From contig ADNK01000145.1 of the NCBI GenBank assembly GCA_000320545.1, forward strand, positions 1 to 50,931: a DNA stretch of 50,931 bases, written 5' to 3'. The translations under genes and the position numbers were made by a program. Numbering within the stretch: position 1 is the first letter of the stretch; each line of letters starts with the position of its first letter. This document shows, one piece after another, positions 12,532 through 24,471 of the stretch. Origin of the DNA: Bigelowiella natans CCMP2755 (Eukaryota > Cercozoa > Chlorarachniophyceae). The notes under the pieces were generated by a model that did no database searches, was not told the origin of the DNA, and saw only the letters and a list, made by a program, of their open reading frames with translations.

Positions 12532-13109
12532 AAGCGCAAGACATCTTGGAAGACCTGCGCTGTCGTCATCTGCTGCTGTTGATATGTAGGTAGCAGAATG
12601 GTGACCATCAGGAGATGCAACAAGGTAATCGCAGGAACCCAATGCCAGTATAGTCGCCATTAGAGCCTTCAAATGGCTGCTGCTGCCACCAGCAACAAGC
12701 ATACGGGTAGGGGGTAGCCCTCAGTGAACAAATCAGTCTTGGCTGGTGTAAGTCGACATTTAAATGCGTAAAATATGGATAAAATGGCCTGCAATTTATG
12801 TCTAGTTTTTGAGGATAAGAAAGGTACGAACTACGAGTAGAAAGGTGGCAACAAAGATGTTAAGGCATCTTCGTTGTTGGAATCTAGTGCTGTTTTATCC
12901 CTGCGACAAGTAAATAATACTGATCGGATTCTGGGAACCAATTGGAATGTTAGGGGGAAAGTAACTGCCGGAGGTAAAAATTCATCTAGATCTACCCTCC
13001 TCTCACGCACGATCACTGAGTCTTGAATGACTTTCCTATGGTGTCCTTCTCGATTATCAGGGGTGAGTAATCCACGCGTAGAGAGATGCAGAGAGGTTGA
13101 GTCAAGCAT
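11040..13109 (-). CDS. Unknown soluble protein, multi-exon
   Basis: Not recognised. The 3' half is solid. The exon ending at 11752 (reads KPWDALLYRAGQKYTRW) joins in phase to 11377-11620 (reads RIPGEEILFDVGPFFSGG and SVSWKIVTPDPDIYDDD), then 11185-11336, then 11040-11133 with the stop at 11040. Upstream pieces with good composition are about 12120-12190, about 12260-12370 (reads GHAIECKVDERAAKID), about 12552-12700 (reads LVASPDGHHSATYIS) and 12831-13109 with an ATG at 13109. Their joining phases are not all closed, so the N-terminal half is provisional. A run of about a dozen lysines (CTT repeats at about 11815-11849) appears to be translated just before KPWDALL. No signal peptide or membrane span is evident. 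It faces the neighbouring plus-strand gene across a short divergent gap. Confidence 0.65.
12082..12115. repeat. GA microsatellite
   Basis: About 17 GA units in an intron of the minus-strand gene, where it reads CT on the sense strand. Confidence 0.95.
12491..12530. repeat. GT microsatellite
   Basis: Twenty uninterrupted TG units in an intron of the minus-strand gene. Confidence 0.95.
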
Positions 13110-13146
13110 CTTCACACGGGAACTGCTAATAGATTCTAACTACATG

Positions 13147-13197
13147 TTGTGTGTGTGTGTGTGTGTGTGTGCGTGCGTGTGTGTGTGTGTGCGTGTG
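13147..13197. repeat. Interrupted GT/GC microsatellite in a divergent spacer
   Basis: GT repeats broken by GCG steps. They fill much of the 284-bp gap (13110-13393) between two divergent start regions, so any shared promoter would contain them. Confidence 0.9.
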
Positions 13198-13393
13198 ACT
13201 GCTCAGGGAGCATCAGCTTGGCGCAAGCCTCAATCTGCTTTCTACAGCTCTCACATAAGAGGAATAATTCACCGACAAAGCGCAGTCTGCTTCTGTATGT
13301 ACGCACCCTTACATTTATTTCTATTTGTGGACATGTGGGAATGCATGCTGTCTCGCTGCGCAATCTCATTATTCTTATTTACAAAGCGGGTTG

Positions 13394-14839
13394 ATGAACC
13401 TCTGTATAATGTACTCGGCGTACTCAATTGGCTACTGTACGCAATGGTTCCAATATCCGTGGCAGGCGCTTCTCGTGATGGCAGAGATAATTAACGTAAG
13501 TGAATCAACTAATCGTAATTTGGGCATAGTTACGACACGTTATCGTTCCTATGCATTCCTTGATCACCCTGTCACACCCCTTTTTGGAAACCACCATACT
13601 TTTTTGTGTTCAATGTACCGCTAAGACTGCTAGTTTTCTCCATGTGGAGACACGACAACGATAAGACACGACCATGATTAGACAGCATTTAGAGTCCCTA
13701 CTTTAGTTCTTGCTGAAGACTGATGTCGTCACATCTTGGCCTTCGTATACCAACAGGGAGGAACCCTTCTTTACGGGATGTCCATGGTTCACTTTCTCTA
13801 CATGGCGGACCGAATCAGTGATCGAAAACAATTCAGTTCATTCTTTCAGCTCCGCAAGTTGGATATCGTATACGTCATTGCCTTTGAAATCGCAACCATG
13901 GTTGCTGTTATCATGACCGACCGTCGCCGCTTTAGCGCTATTAGAATTTTCGCCCAGGCCGTCTTGTGTTTTTCCTATTCTGTCCAAGGGACCTATCATT
14001 CCTACCATTTGTACGTCTCGGTAAGAAAACTGCACGAGAGGATTTATGGTACCGAAGCAGTCGGTAACATTAACATGGGCCTCAATAACTTCTCGATAAT
14101 GAAAAAAAGAAAATTAAAATCTACTGTCATTGATAAGAATAGAGACGAGTCTAAGAATTCTTCTAAGAATTCCTCCGTCGGCCTTCGCACATTGAAATCT
14201 GTAACTCCCACTAGCGTTGATATCAAAGATATTAGACTCAAATCCATCTCAACTGAGACCGATTGTAAAGAAAAATGGAAGCTCTCATCTACTAAGGGTC
14301 TCAAAGAAGATAAAAATGCTCTTTCAACTGAGAACGATTCGAAAGAAAAATGGAAGCTCTCATCTACTAGGGCTGTAAGAGGAGATAAAAATGCTCTTTC
14401 AATGAAAAGTAGCACACAAGAACCATCAGCTTCAACAGCTTCAACAACATCACCGGGAGGAGGACGCAATAGGCAGAATCTAGCGATCAAGGTAAGGATG
14501 GAGAGGAATCGACAGCTATGCGAAGCAAGAGCGATGCGGTTGCGATTAGTGCATACTGGATGCTTGTTCCTTTTCTTCTGCCTCAGCATCATCTTCATGG
14601 TTTTCAATGGGATCTTGGTTGTCAAAGCGAAAACAAGTTTCTCGGAAGAAATAAGTGTCTGCAGTGCCAACTTTTCACAGCAGTTGTGGCTGTTCCTAAC
14701 GCCGGTGGTTTTCTTCTTTTTCCACTACTACGCCTGGTACAATCTCTCGCTAGATTTCAACGATCTCGGACTGAAATGGCTCCCCTGCTTCCGTACACAC
14801 AAAAGCGACAACGAGGTCGACACACTACTTGAGACTTGA
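13394..14839 (+). CDS. Multi-pass membrane protein with long charged loop
   Basis: Exon 13394-13495 joins in phase 0 to 13757-14839. Using ATG 13394 gives about 394 aa, but the frame is open further upstream and an earlier exon is possible. Hydrophobic segments include WQALLVMAEIIN continuing into GGTLLYGMSMVHFLY, then DIVYVIAFEIATMVAVI and FAQAVLCFSYSVQGTYH. A hydrophilic Lys/Ser/Thr-rich loop of roughly 180 residues follows, then CLFLFFCLSIIFMVFNGIL and LWLFLTPVVFFFFHYYAWY, and a short tail. The loop contains a direct 25-residue repeat with the core KEKWKLSST (14249-14398). A long basic loop before the last two or three helices is seen in G-protein-coupled receptors, but no diagnostic motif confirms that. 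A different ion channel or transporter-like family remains possible. Confidence 0.75.
14249..14398 (+). repeat. In-frame 75-bp tandem duplication in coding sequence
   Basis: Two 75-bp units (14249-14323 and 14324-14398) encode two 25-residue copies, each with KEKWKLSST and DKNALS. The copies differ at several positions, mainly near the middle of the unit. Confidence 0.9.
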
Positions 14840-15769
14840 GCATGATTGGCAATGGGTTGAGCAGTAATTTGAACAAATGATGAAGTTGTAGGATGTATGT
14901 TGCAGACGTGCAGGGGCGGCATGTCCGTGAGCACGACAGAAAATAGCTTTAATATACAAAATTATAATTTGGTCTACAAGTCTTTGCTGGCTGTACAGCC
15001 ATGACTACGTGCGAGCCAAAGTGTGATGATTGCTACATGCATCTACATGTTAGATACCATTACTTTGAGCATCTTTCGGCGCTAGAAACTTGTGGAGCCA
15101 ATGGCGCACGCTTCATGTATATTGCTGGCTGCTTAAAAATTCTAACATAGCTACATAGCTGCTGTTCAATATGACTGCTGGGCAGCGCAATGCGATGCTA
15201 GCTTGTTGGTAAGTACTGATTGTGCATCGTGTCATTTATTGTGAGTAATAGCTGCGGCTCAAAAGCTCGCAATAGTTATCTCAGAAAATAGTTCAGCATG
15301 GATGTACTAACAGCTTACGTGTCGGGTATGTCCAGCAAATAATGTGTCGTGCGTGAACGCCTGTCACAGCAGCTAGCCATCATCGAGATCATTCATGCAT
15401 GTACACGTACATATGCGTGTATACATGTAGCATATATACGATCATTCTACATGGCACATATTAGCACCACAACGCTACGCATACGCGCACGTACGGCAGC
15501 AATCAGCCAGGCCCTACTGCAGTCTGTGCAAATGCACAATTATTGAAGTTTGCATTGTACGCGTGATCAACCAGGCTCATTGAGATGCCGGGCACTTTTA
15601 GAATGATATTCTATACTATTGGCATTAGTATTAGCTTACTTGTGCTTTACGTTCATGTACCGCATGAGCAATTTTATCAAGCAGGCATGCAAGTTGCATC
15701 ATGTTGCACATAGAATGTTAATTTATCGCATCTGTCAGGATAGATGTGGTACATGCTGCAAGCTACAAA
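14840..15769. other. Convergent intergenic spacer B
   Basis: About 930 bp between tail-to-tail genes. No long microsatellite and no convincing coding region. It contains GCTAGC at 15197 and 15372, CATGCATGTACACGTACAT around 15393, runs of GTACGCATACGCGCACGTACG type near 15470-15495, and GCATGC near 15684. Confidence 0.7.
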
Positions 15770-17580
15770 CTAAGAAGCAGCAGTACAAACAACCTGCTTC
15801 AGAGCGGCCTTTGCCTTTTGTAGCCCCTCGATGCTAAGCCACTTTGGCCAGTCCTCCACCACTTCCAACAATACTTTTTGGAGTTGTGTGAGTGCATGGT
15901 TAACAGCCTTCATTCTGGCTTCATTCTCATTCGCCTCGGAGAAAAAGATACTCCCGTCGATACTGCTGGTAGCTGCGATCTCAAATCTATGTTTCTTTCC
16001 ATCATCTTCCTGACCTTCCTTCCTCTTCTTTCTCTTCCCTTCATCGTCTTTCTTCTCATGTTCCTTTGCGTCCAGTCGGGCTCCTGCTGTTGCAATGGTG
16101 GCAGCATTGGGTAGTTCTGGAGACGTAGCAGTGATAGCATTGGTGGAGATTGAGGCCCCTCTTTCAGTCATCGTGGTTTTCTGTTGGCCTGTCGTCGCCA
16201 GCGCCTCCTCTGTACGCTGATGCTCCTTGATCTTCCTCTCTACGGCGAAGCATAGCAGCGCTAAGAAACCCTCACAGTCTATGCCGGTGTTAGCCTTCAT
16301 CAAACGTTGAACAGCCTCCGGTTCAGGGCCTTCTAGACGAGTGGTAGAGCGAGAGGAGGACGACAATGAGGAGGCTGTACTTGTAGTGCTTTTTTGGCTT
16401 TGTGGCTGGAGAAGCGATTGGAAGGAATCAAATGTAAACCCTGCAAGGGTACTGTGAGCGGCCTGAAGCTCATCCTTGATGTGCTGCCAAACGTGCTTGA
16501 GGCACCATCCATTGAACCAGTTGTGATTGATTGATATGGCATCCGTAAGGTTGTAAACCTGATGGTACCAACCAGAAGGCACGTAGATCGTTGTCCCTGG
16601 TCTTTGAATGCAAACATGGCATTCGTTTATTGCCTCTTCAAGTCTGGGGAAGCGATCGAGATCTTGCCGATGATGATGGTCGGAGTCCTCAGCTCCCCCC
16701 CCCCCTCTCTCCTTTGTTCTTTTTCCTTTTGCTAAAATTTCCCTGTACGCAGCAGCTACATCGTACACACACTCGCCATTCTCGTCCACCAGGTATTTCG
16801 TGACAGAAGGAGGGAACATGATCCATAGCTTAAACCCAAGGATGTTAGAGGACCAGCTGTACGATGCAAACACATCTCGATGTAATGGCGTCCATGTGCC
16901 TTTGGGACCCATGTACACAAATCGAAAGTCGTCACTCCCATGTTTACTTGCATACAAATTCATCCAATCATCGGCAAAATGGGCTGGTACCCGGTAGGCT
17001 TCGTAGCTTGGATATTCCCTTGGCATGTGCCAATCTTTCACATAAATGTTTTTGACCTCGGCAGATCCCGTACTCCACGCATTTAGAAAGTCTTTGAGTT
17101 CCATATCGCTTCGCTTTTGGTCTGAGAAACGCTTTTCAGAGCAATGTGCTATGCACACCTTCGCATCACCAAAGAGACGGGAGAGAGCATCGAAGTTTGG
17201 CCTGAACACCATGAGAATAGTCGTGACCCATAAGACAGTGTATAGAATAGTGTAAGCTTCTCCCATGTAATAGCAATCAATCATAATACTGTTGGCAACC
17301 TTTCATCGTATTCGCAGTTTGCTGAATTCGAAGTACTGCTGCTTCTCTGGACCCAGTCTTTCCTTGCACGCCATTCCGAGGTAAGGTCCTCTCCGATGAC
17401 ACTAGGTTTATTTAGAGCCATGAAATCCAACATAAACTTGCAGGATGGCAGGTTTTCAGCTCTTACGGAGCGGAGAATCCGCCCTTCGTCCCTGGCGATC
17501 CGGGCTATGCGCTCGTAGTCGGGGGGTATCGTCGGCCCCCGAAGAGAGTGAATTTGTGGGGGCTGAGCTGTCCTACGCAT
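15770..17580 (-). CDS. JMJD4: JmjC-domain 2-oxoglutarate/Fe(II) oxygenase, JMJD4-like
   Basis: Two exons: 17300-17580 (ATG at 17580) and 15770-17201, joined by a 98-bp GT..AG intron, about 570 aa. The N-terminal exon reads KDWVQRSS. After the junction comes RPNFDALSRLFGD, matching the pre-JmjC region of JMJD4. The JmjC fold shows the first two iron ligands in LHRDVFASYSWSSNI (H and D), then LWIMFPPSV, then YVPSGWYHQVYNLTDAISIN leading into HNWFNG. In human JMJD4 this family hydroxylates a lysine of release factor eRF1; here that activity is inferred. A charged low-complexity insert (rich in G, E, D, H) follows the first ligand block. The C-terminal third carries Ser/Thr-rich and Lys/Glu-rich stretches, making it longer than animal JMJD4. 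An upstream non-coding exon is possible. Confidence 0.9.
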
Positions 17581-18063
17581 CAAGGCCAAGAACAAGCTCC
17601 ACCCTCCGCAAGGACGAATAACAGTGTTGTCGAGGGTCGCTCGCTTCCAAGATGAGTGCTACCGATCTGCCATTGTAGTTGTTTATCATTCGTGGATGCT
17701 CCGGTGCTCGGTTCTGTGCCAGCCAGCGACACGTAACGATGCATCAGATAGACAGACAGATCATGACGCAGTGCCGAATTTGCCTTCGAATGCAACACAA
17801 CCTGGCAAACGCGATACAAACGAATGGGGATTTTATCGTGCGACAACAGCAGAGTTCGCAACGAAGGATCGGATTCCACGGCGTTGCTATTTGGCAGCTG
17901 GGTTCTCCCAGTCGGAACCTGAAAGCGTACTCGGAACGTGCTGTCCGACCCCCCGACCGACAGAGATACGAGGCACGGGCGGATTTTACTGAAGGGGCAG
18001 GAGCACCAGTAGGATCAGCAGCAGCAGCAGCAGCTTTGGCTTTGTTGGGGAGGGGTAGAGAAA
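17581..18063. other. Divergent spacer
   Basis: About 480 bp between the start of the JMJD4-like gene and the next plus-strand gene. It is open in several frames on both strands but without splice or family support, so it probably holds two promoters. CAG repeats are present near 18016-18030. No clear TATA box was seen. Confidence 0.5.
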
Positions 18064-19414
18064 ATGGTAGATAAGAAGCCCTCCGAGATAAACATGGCTC
18101 TGCGCTTCCTCACCCTCCCAATTACGGCTCGGTTTGATCATTCAAAAGACGTGAGGAGGGACGGGCGAAGTGACACCAAGGAATCTGAAACGTCAAGGAA
18201 AAGTACTTCGGTTTCTTCCAATGTCCCGGTGGATAAGCGCGGCCAGCAAATGGTACAGAGGACCAAATCGGCAAACTTCCTCCTGGCTATTTATGTCATC
18301 GATCTCCTCAGCTGGGTGATGACACTCAATTCAACCCATTCCGACGGACTAAGTAGCATTTGCGAGGAATTGATTATATTGATGGGTGAATATTATTATT
18401 ATAGGGAGTAGGGAGAACCATGGCATACGAAATACTCTTACTAGGTGAAGCTCTTGGGATCAGTATCATCCGGTTTGTTATGCATCACTTGCTCAGAGAG
18501 AGCTGCTATATCTTAAAATAATACAGCCCAAAACACCCGTCTTGATAATATTTTTTTACTTTAGGATGTCAGTGATCATCACTACAATAGAGGTGGGGTG
18601 ACTAATCTTTTGGTCCACCTCCAATTCTAACGTTGCCTGGTTTATCTAGAATGATCAATCTCTCTACCCCTCCTCCCCCCACTCCTTATCGTTGTGGTTT
18701 TAGGTTTTAGTTGAGTTTATGGCGAGTAGTCTAACAACACGTGTCTACGCAATTGCTGAGCAAACTGAGGTGCTGACCACACGAAAGCTAGCAACGGTAA
18801 GTGGCGATACGATAGTAGCATCACAATCATTCGTGCCTGTCCTCGTACCGCTGTCATCATCGCGTTCATTATTATTATGTGAAATGTTGATTGATATTCT
18901 CTTTGTGTGTAGTTTGCACTTGGCACGTACCTGGCATCTAATGCGATTGGCTTGTTGGTCTATCCGATCCTTGGAGCCGTAATCCACATAGCAGGGTCCT
19001 TCTCTCTCTCTCTCTCTCTCTGTGTCACACGTGCGTGCGCGCGCGCGCGCGCGTGTGTGTGTGTGTCTATGTGTGTGTGATATGGATATGGATAAATACA
19101 CTTAACAATCTCACATATTATAGAGATACGAATATTCCTTCGGATCATCCTCATTGTCATTCATGAAAGGTATACGAGCTACGCGACGCTTATAACCCTG
19201 ACACTCGTCTGGATATTTCAATACCCTTCAGTGAATCAGGTTGTTTACCTGCAATATCACCATGATGCTCTTTAGTTGCCAATGTGTTTGAGTGGTATCA
19301 TTTAAAGTTATTTATAGTAAATATCTATGTAAGTGTACGTCAGTATCTGTAATTCTGTAAGATTACAGCAAGAGCATCATCATCATCATCATCATCATCA
19401 CCATCTTATTATTA

Positions 19415-19451
<37 letters not shown>

Positions 19452-19582
19452 CATTATGTGTATCCGTGACCCACAGATGGGCGATCAGGCAGTCGAAATG
19501 GCGCTTCCACACTGGATGCCGGTAGGAAGTAGTTAGCGGTAGACTTGTAAGGAAAGAGCAAGAAATAGAGTTGGATGTGTGC

Positions 19583-19642
<60 letters not shown>

Positions 19643-22300
19643 TATTATTTCAAATGTCGCGGTTGTCATCATCAAATTTATACGGTCTAGGTGTGGATTA
19701 CTGTACCTATTATTCCCACATCTCCTAACTGCTTCATTCGTCGTCCCCACAGACATTCAAAGGCTCACTCGTATCGTACCCAGGATTCCCAATCTGCTGT
19801 TCCAGCAAGGGTGATGATGATGATGAGGAGGGCGAGCACTCTCGTTGGAGGGGCAATCTGAATACTATCATTTCCACGGACTCGCTTTCACTCATGCTCA
19901 ATCTCATGAGGTTAACTATTAAGTAAGAATGCGTTATGATTAGAACAACCGCGGAAGTAGGAGCGATAATAGTTGAAATGTAGTAGAAGAAGAAGAAGCG
20001 CAATAATCTCTCCCCCCCTCCTGATACTTTTGCTGAAACTATCATCTAACTGACAAAACAGATTCACATTGGCGATCGTGCTTTCTATTTTCTACCTAGG
20101 AGTCCGGTAAACTTCCATTTACAATCTACCTACCTCACACTCATATACTCTGCCCCCCCCCAGCTCCACCCTCCCACCTCCCACACACATGCATACGTGT
20201 ACGGTATCATCAATTTCAGGGACAACACCACCCTACGATGGACGATGATCCTGGCCCTCTGCGCCCTTAATGTTGCGACCGGCTGGAGCCTCTTCAAGGT
20301 GATAGCGAGTAGTGCTAGTGTGCGTGTGTGCGTGAGTGCGTGAGTGTGTGTGTAATCTCAGAGACCGCTTCTAATATATGACCTGATCCACTTCCACTAT
20401 TACGAAATATTTATGAATAGGAGCGTGATGAGCTGGCTAGTGGGATACCAGAGAGTCAGGTATTCACAACTAAATAGCACAAATTATTGGTGCTAGTCTG
20501 TAGTAGTTAGTAGTAGTAATAGCGACAGCAGTGATGAACTTAATGACATAACGCGTGAAGCATCAGCCATCATTATAGCCGTACAATCTGACATAGAAGA
20601 AGTTTGAAAACTTAATACCTTCGTTGTTTGCCAATGATGATGATGATGGTGATGATGACGACGACGATGACAATGAAAGTAAAGAGGGGAAGTAGGAGCG
20701 TAAGATATAATCGTATCGTCTCATTGTATGTTGTTTCCTCTCTGAATACTACTACTACTACTACTACCCACTACTTCCACGAATAATGGTTGCGATTGAT
20801 TTGGCCAAATTTGGAACTATTTATAAAACAATATTACAAATAATAATGATCGCAAATCCATCACCACTCCGTATGCTTCTTCGTTCAACCTAGCTCATTG
20901 CCGATGATAATGCGAACGCCATTTCTCTTGAGAGCACATTTCCCTTAATCCGTGGGGCCGGTGCTGCTGATCCTCCTCAGGTTCAAGAGGACGAGAAAGA
21001 AGAAGAAGAGGGAAGAAGAGGCAGAAGGGGAGGGGGGGCAGAGAAGGAACAAGAAGAGGTGAGTAGGGCTAACAGCAAAAGTCGAGGAGGTTCTCGCTCT
21101 ATGGGAGATCGTGAGGAGAACGATGACGACGATATTGAAGGAAGAGGAGGAGGAGGAGGAGGAGTACACATATCAGGAAAAAAGGAGAAGAAGAAGAAGA
21201 GCATTAACATTGCGCCGTCATCGTCGTCGTCGTCTTCAAGGCCAATATCTCCAGGTCCATCCGGTGGGGTTCGTGCTGCTGCTGCTGCTGCTGGTGGTGC
21301 TGCAAATACCTCATCGAGTAGAAACTCTGATGATAGCGGGGGCTTTGGTCGGGCGAAATGGCCGTGTGCTCTCGCACCGTGGGAGAATTCGCTCATCTGG
21401 TTTGCGGTATTATACCAGTGATATAATAAGAAACGATGATGGCCCCATTCTTTGTCAGAAGTGTTATCATTTCACTTTTCAGTATCTAATTTATGATGGT
21501 GGTAAATATGATGGGATGATGATAGTTTCATTCTTAACCCGCTCCTGGTTTCGTTTTCCATGATTTTATTATATATGTGATCGAAGGTTCTCGTCTTTGG
21601 AGTTCCTGAGCAGGTAATAGAAAATTCACAACTGGGAGAGGGGGAGGGGGAGGGTAAGAGTGAGGGGCATGTCCCACGCATCATACTCTAAATTTATGTC
21701 AATGCCCTCTCTCTCTCTCTCTCTCTCTCTTTGTGTTTGTGTGTGTGTGTGTGTGTATGTGTCATATAAAGGCATTTAATGCGCTACTGGCTCTTGTAAC
21801 ACTGCGGATATCTACCGTCATCTTCGCAAGCGTAATTTATCTCACATAGTTAAACTAACCGATCCCATCTTGTTATCATCATCGAAATACACCGAGAACA
21901 ATTACAACTATGGTACTTGTGACGTTTCATAGTCCATTTGTGGAGGTAATTGGTCATCTGACTGTCTTCATATGTGTTTTCTGCTATCACCTTAGATTGT
22001 TGTCATCGCCGCCATCATGGTTTTATCGTACTTCATTTTGAGAATAAGGAGAGAGGCGCAGAGGTTAGGAGGGCAAGAGGTGTCGGAGGGGAGAAATGAA
22101 AGCAATGAAAACAATACGTCCTGGAGAAACAAGAATAGCGAGGATGTGGTTAATACCGTTGTGTTTGGAATCAAGGTGTGTGTCCATTCATACGTGACCA
22201 TCGCACGATCGTAGCCTCACCAGCAGCAAATAGCTCCGTGTTACATAAATCTTAATTTGGGGTGCCGTATTCCGCACTCTCAATCTCAATATCTATTCTC

Positions 22301-22343
<43 letters not shown>

Positions 22344-23661
22344 CTAAATTTGAAAGTTGTAAATTCATAGTATTCGGTTGTGTATACAATGTAGTGAGTA
22401 TCTTAAATGTGTACAGATAAATGAGTTCAGCGTTTGGGTGTGGATTGTTTGGGGGTCGGCAATTCTCCTCGGAAGCTCCGCCATCGCACTAGTGTACGTC
22501 CAATTGTGTGTATTTTCCATTTTCGTATATGCAGTAGCTAACTCTGCCGTTATGATGATTGGTGATTGTGGTATGCAAACTAGGTGGGGAGGGTCCGCTG
22601 TCGTATACATTGCAGTACCGCTACTACTACCATTCACCCTCCTGCTCCAGGTCATCATTATCATCGCTTAAATACACATCTGACCGCACAAGGCCATATT
22701 GTGTTGGATGGATGGATTTATTGGTGAGAACGTATCTGAATTGTAATCGTAAGCTCTCGCCCTCCTCTTCCTCCTCTTCCTCCTTTTCCTCCTTTTCCTC
22801 CTTAGGTTTTAGGGGTACGATTCGACGGCTACATGTTCATGCATCCTGAAAACACGAGCTCTGATATACAATATTGGCGGAATGTCTTCTCGGTAGCAAG
22901 CAACGTTATTCGAATATTTCCTTAAAATGGACAAACTGATCCCAAATAATCATCATGATCACCACAAAGCTTCAGAATCGTCATCATCATCATCATCATC
23001 ATCATCTCATCTTATTGCCCTTTCGATTTCTTCACCCAGGTGGGTGTGAATGGACCGGTTCTTGTGGTGAATTGGTTTGCGATTTCCCTGGTAGTGTATT
23101 TTCGGTTTTAGGCTGAAGTAGTAAGGGAGAGAGAATGAAGAAGAACGTAGTGCCCCTCCACCCTCATAAAAACCACGCAAGCCCACACACAAGAGACGGA
23201 GGGGAAGGACCAAACAGAAAACTACCGTAGAGCTGTGAGCTACCATCACTTTGGACTGACAATATTCAGATATCGGGGGAAGAAGGCCAGCTCGCAATTG
23301 TAATAAGCGTGACCGTCATCGTGTACATTTGCATGGCCATCTACTACGGTGATACTAACAATATCATATAACCGCTTTATTAGTTTTTAGCCTCAATCTC
23401 CCTTTCCTTTTCTGGCTGTTTCATTCAGGTGGCGTGGATGCATTGATGCCTGCAAATAGGAGTTTAACGCATAACATACCGCTTGTCCGGGAGGTATTAA
23501 TATGATGCATTGTTTTTTCACTTCTGTTTGAAGTGAGGCGATGACATGTAAGTGTGACATCCTTTCTGTTTTCCACTGCATAGAGATACAAAGAACGGCG
23601 AAAACAGATGAAAAAGCGCGGACGTAGAGAACATAGAGAAGCCAGAAAGATTTTGGAATAA
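18064..23661 (+). CDS. Large multi-pass membrane protein, about 20 exons, unknown family
   Basis: The exon chain closes in phase from ATG 18064: 18064-18385, 18711-18796, 18913-18978, 19126-19239, 19477-19521, 19753-19910, 20062-20106, 20220-20298, 20362-20459, [one unresolved link], 20894-21406, 21587-21613, 21772-21831, 21996-22175, 22417-22650, 22806-22892, 23040-23090, 23291-23348, 23429-23493, 23584-23661 (stop). Hydrophobic segments include FLLAIYVIDLLSWVMTL, SNAIGLLVYPILGA, IRIFLRIILIVI, TLAIVLSIFYLGV, MILALCALNVATGW, IVVIAAIMVLSYFI, VWIVWGSAILLGSSAIAL, VVYIAVPLLLPFTLLL and IVISVTVIVYICMAIYY, so roughly ten or more spans. Exon 20894-21406 is a 171-residue acidic, Gly/Ser/Ala-rich loop. 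The C terminus is strongly basic. Transporter, channel or receptor cannot be decided from sequence alone. Confidence 0.8.
18999..19078. repeat. Compound CT / GC / GT repeat
   Basis: A CT run, then alternating GTGCGTGCGCGCGC and GTGTGT to about 19078, inside an intron. The 19029-19066 part is a long alternating purine-pyrimidine tract. Confidence 0.9.
19378..19457. repeat. CAT and TTA trinucleotide runs
   Basis: (CAT)n at about 19376-19403 followed by (TTA)n to about 19452, in the intron just upstream of the 45-bp exon 19477-19521. Confidence 0.9.
19585..19642. repeat. GA microsatellite
   Basis: About 29 GA units with one interruption near 19624, in an intron between exons 19477-19521 and 19753-19910. 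Confidence 0.95.
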
Positions 23662-24471
23662 GTGCAGAATAATCCGCGTGCCAAGTCGCAAGCACGGCTA
23701 TAATCAATTAAAAATATTATCAAGCACTAATGCTAATAATAGCATGCTAGCATGCTACAACAAACGTCCACCTGGCTAAGATCGCGGCATCAGAACAACT
23801 GGCATGTCTGGATGTTTGACTAGGTTTGACATGCTGTCTAGCTAGCTAGACTACGTGAGCGCCTGTAAGTGTGTGTATTGATGTGTGCAATATGTGACCG
23901 TTTAGCTGTACGTACATGCGTGCGATGTGCACTGTACGATTCGTCATGCATACCGTGCGCTAGTCATGGATGTGATGCAAGACTTATCTCTCACGTATCA
24001 GCCGCTGTGTTGCATGCCGCATGTGGCATCTTTACGATGTACGCATGTCTAGGATGCATATGCATGAATGCCTGATGCTAGTGCGTCTAGTGCTAGAGCG
24101 TGCCTGCACCCACGCACACGCTAGCATGCGCCTATTGATATCCTGATGGGCGAAGCGCTAGTCTAGCTACTAGTAGTGTACATATAGCATATTTGTTCAG
24201 AGATTAGCGTCTTGCTAGATGCATGTATGTCTAGATGTACAAACATATCTAGATATATCAGCATGTATCAAGTAAGCTATATATATTAAATTACCTCATA
24301 CATGTGAAATTTCATGAGCTCTTATCGACCGTAATGTTCAAGTAACACTTACAGTTCGTAGCACGTATCTAGTATGATGCTCCATTATCAATCTAGTCAA
24401 TAACTATCTGCTTATATATTTAAACTCGAACAAACTCAAGAACATACATGTCTCTTTGAGTGATGTTCCGC
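23662..24471. other. Convergent intergenic spacer C, rich in palindromic words
   Basis: About 810 bp between tail-to-tail genes. It holds two perfect inverted repeats without a loop: GCATGCTAGCATGC at 23742-23755 and GTCTAGCTAGCTAGAC at 23836-23851. GCTAGCATGC recurs near 24119, and CTAGT/TCTAG words are dense to about 24260. No long dinucleotide microsatellite and no coding signal. Confidence 0.8.

Noticed and set aside
14044-14670. 208-residue open frame on the minus strand
   Set aside because: It lies wholly antisense to the confirmed coding exon 13757-14839 and has no start context, splice sites or family features.
17679-18074. 131-codon plus-strand ORF in the divergent spacer
   Set aside because: No family features, overlaps the start region of the next gene in another frame, and has an Ala run from GCA repeats; treated as chance.
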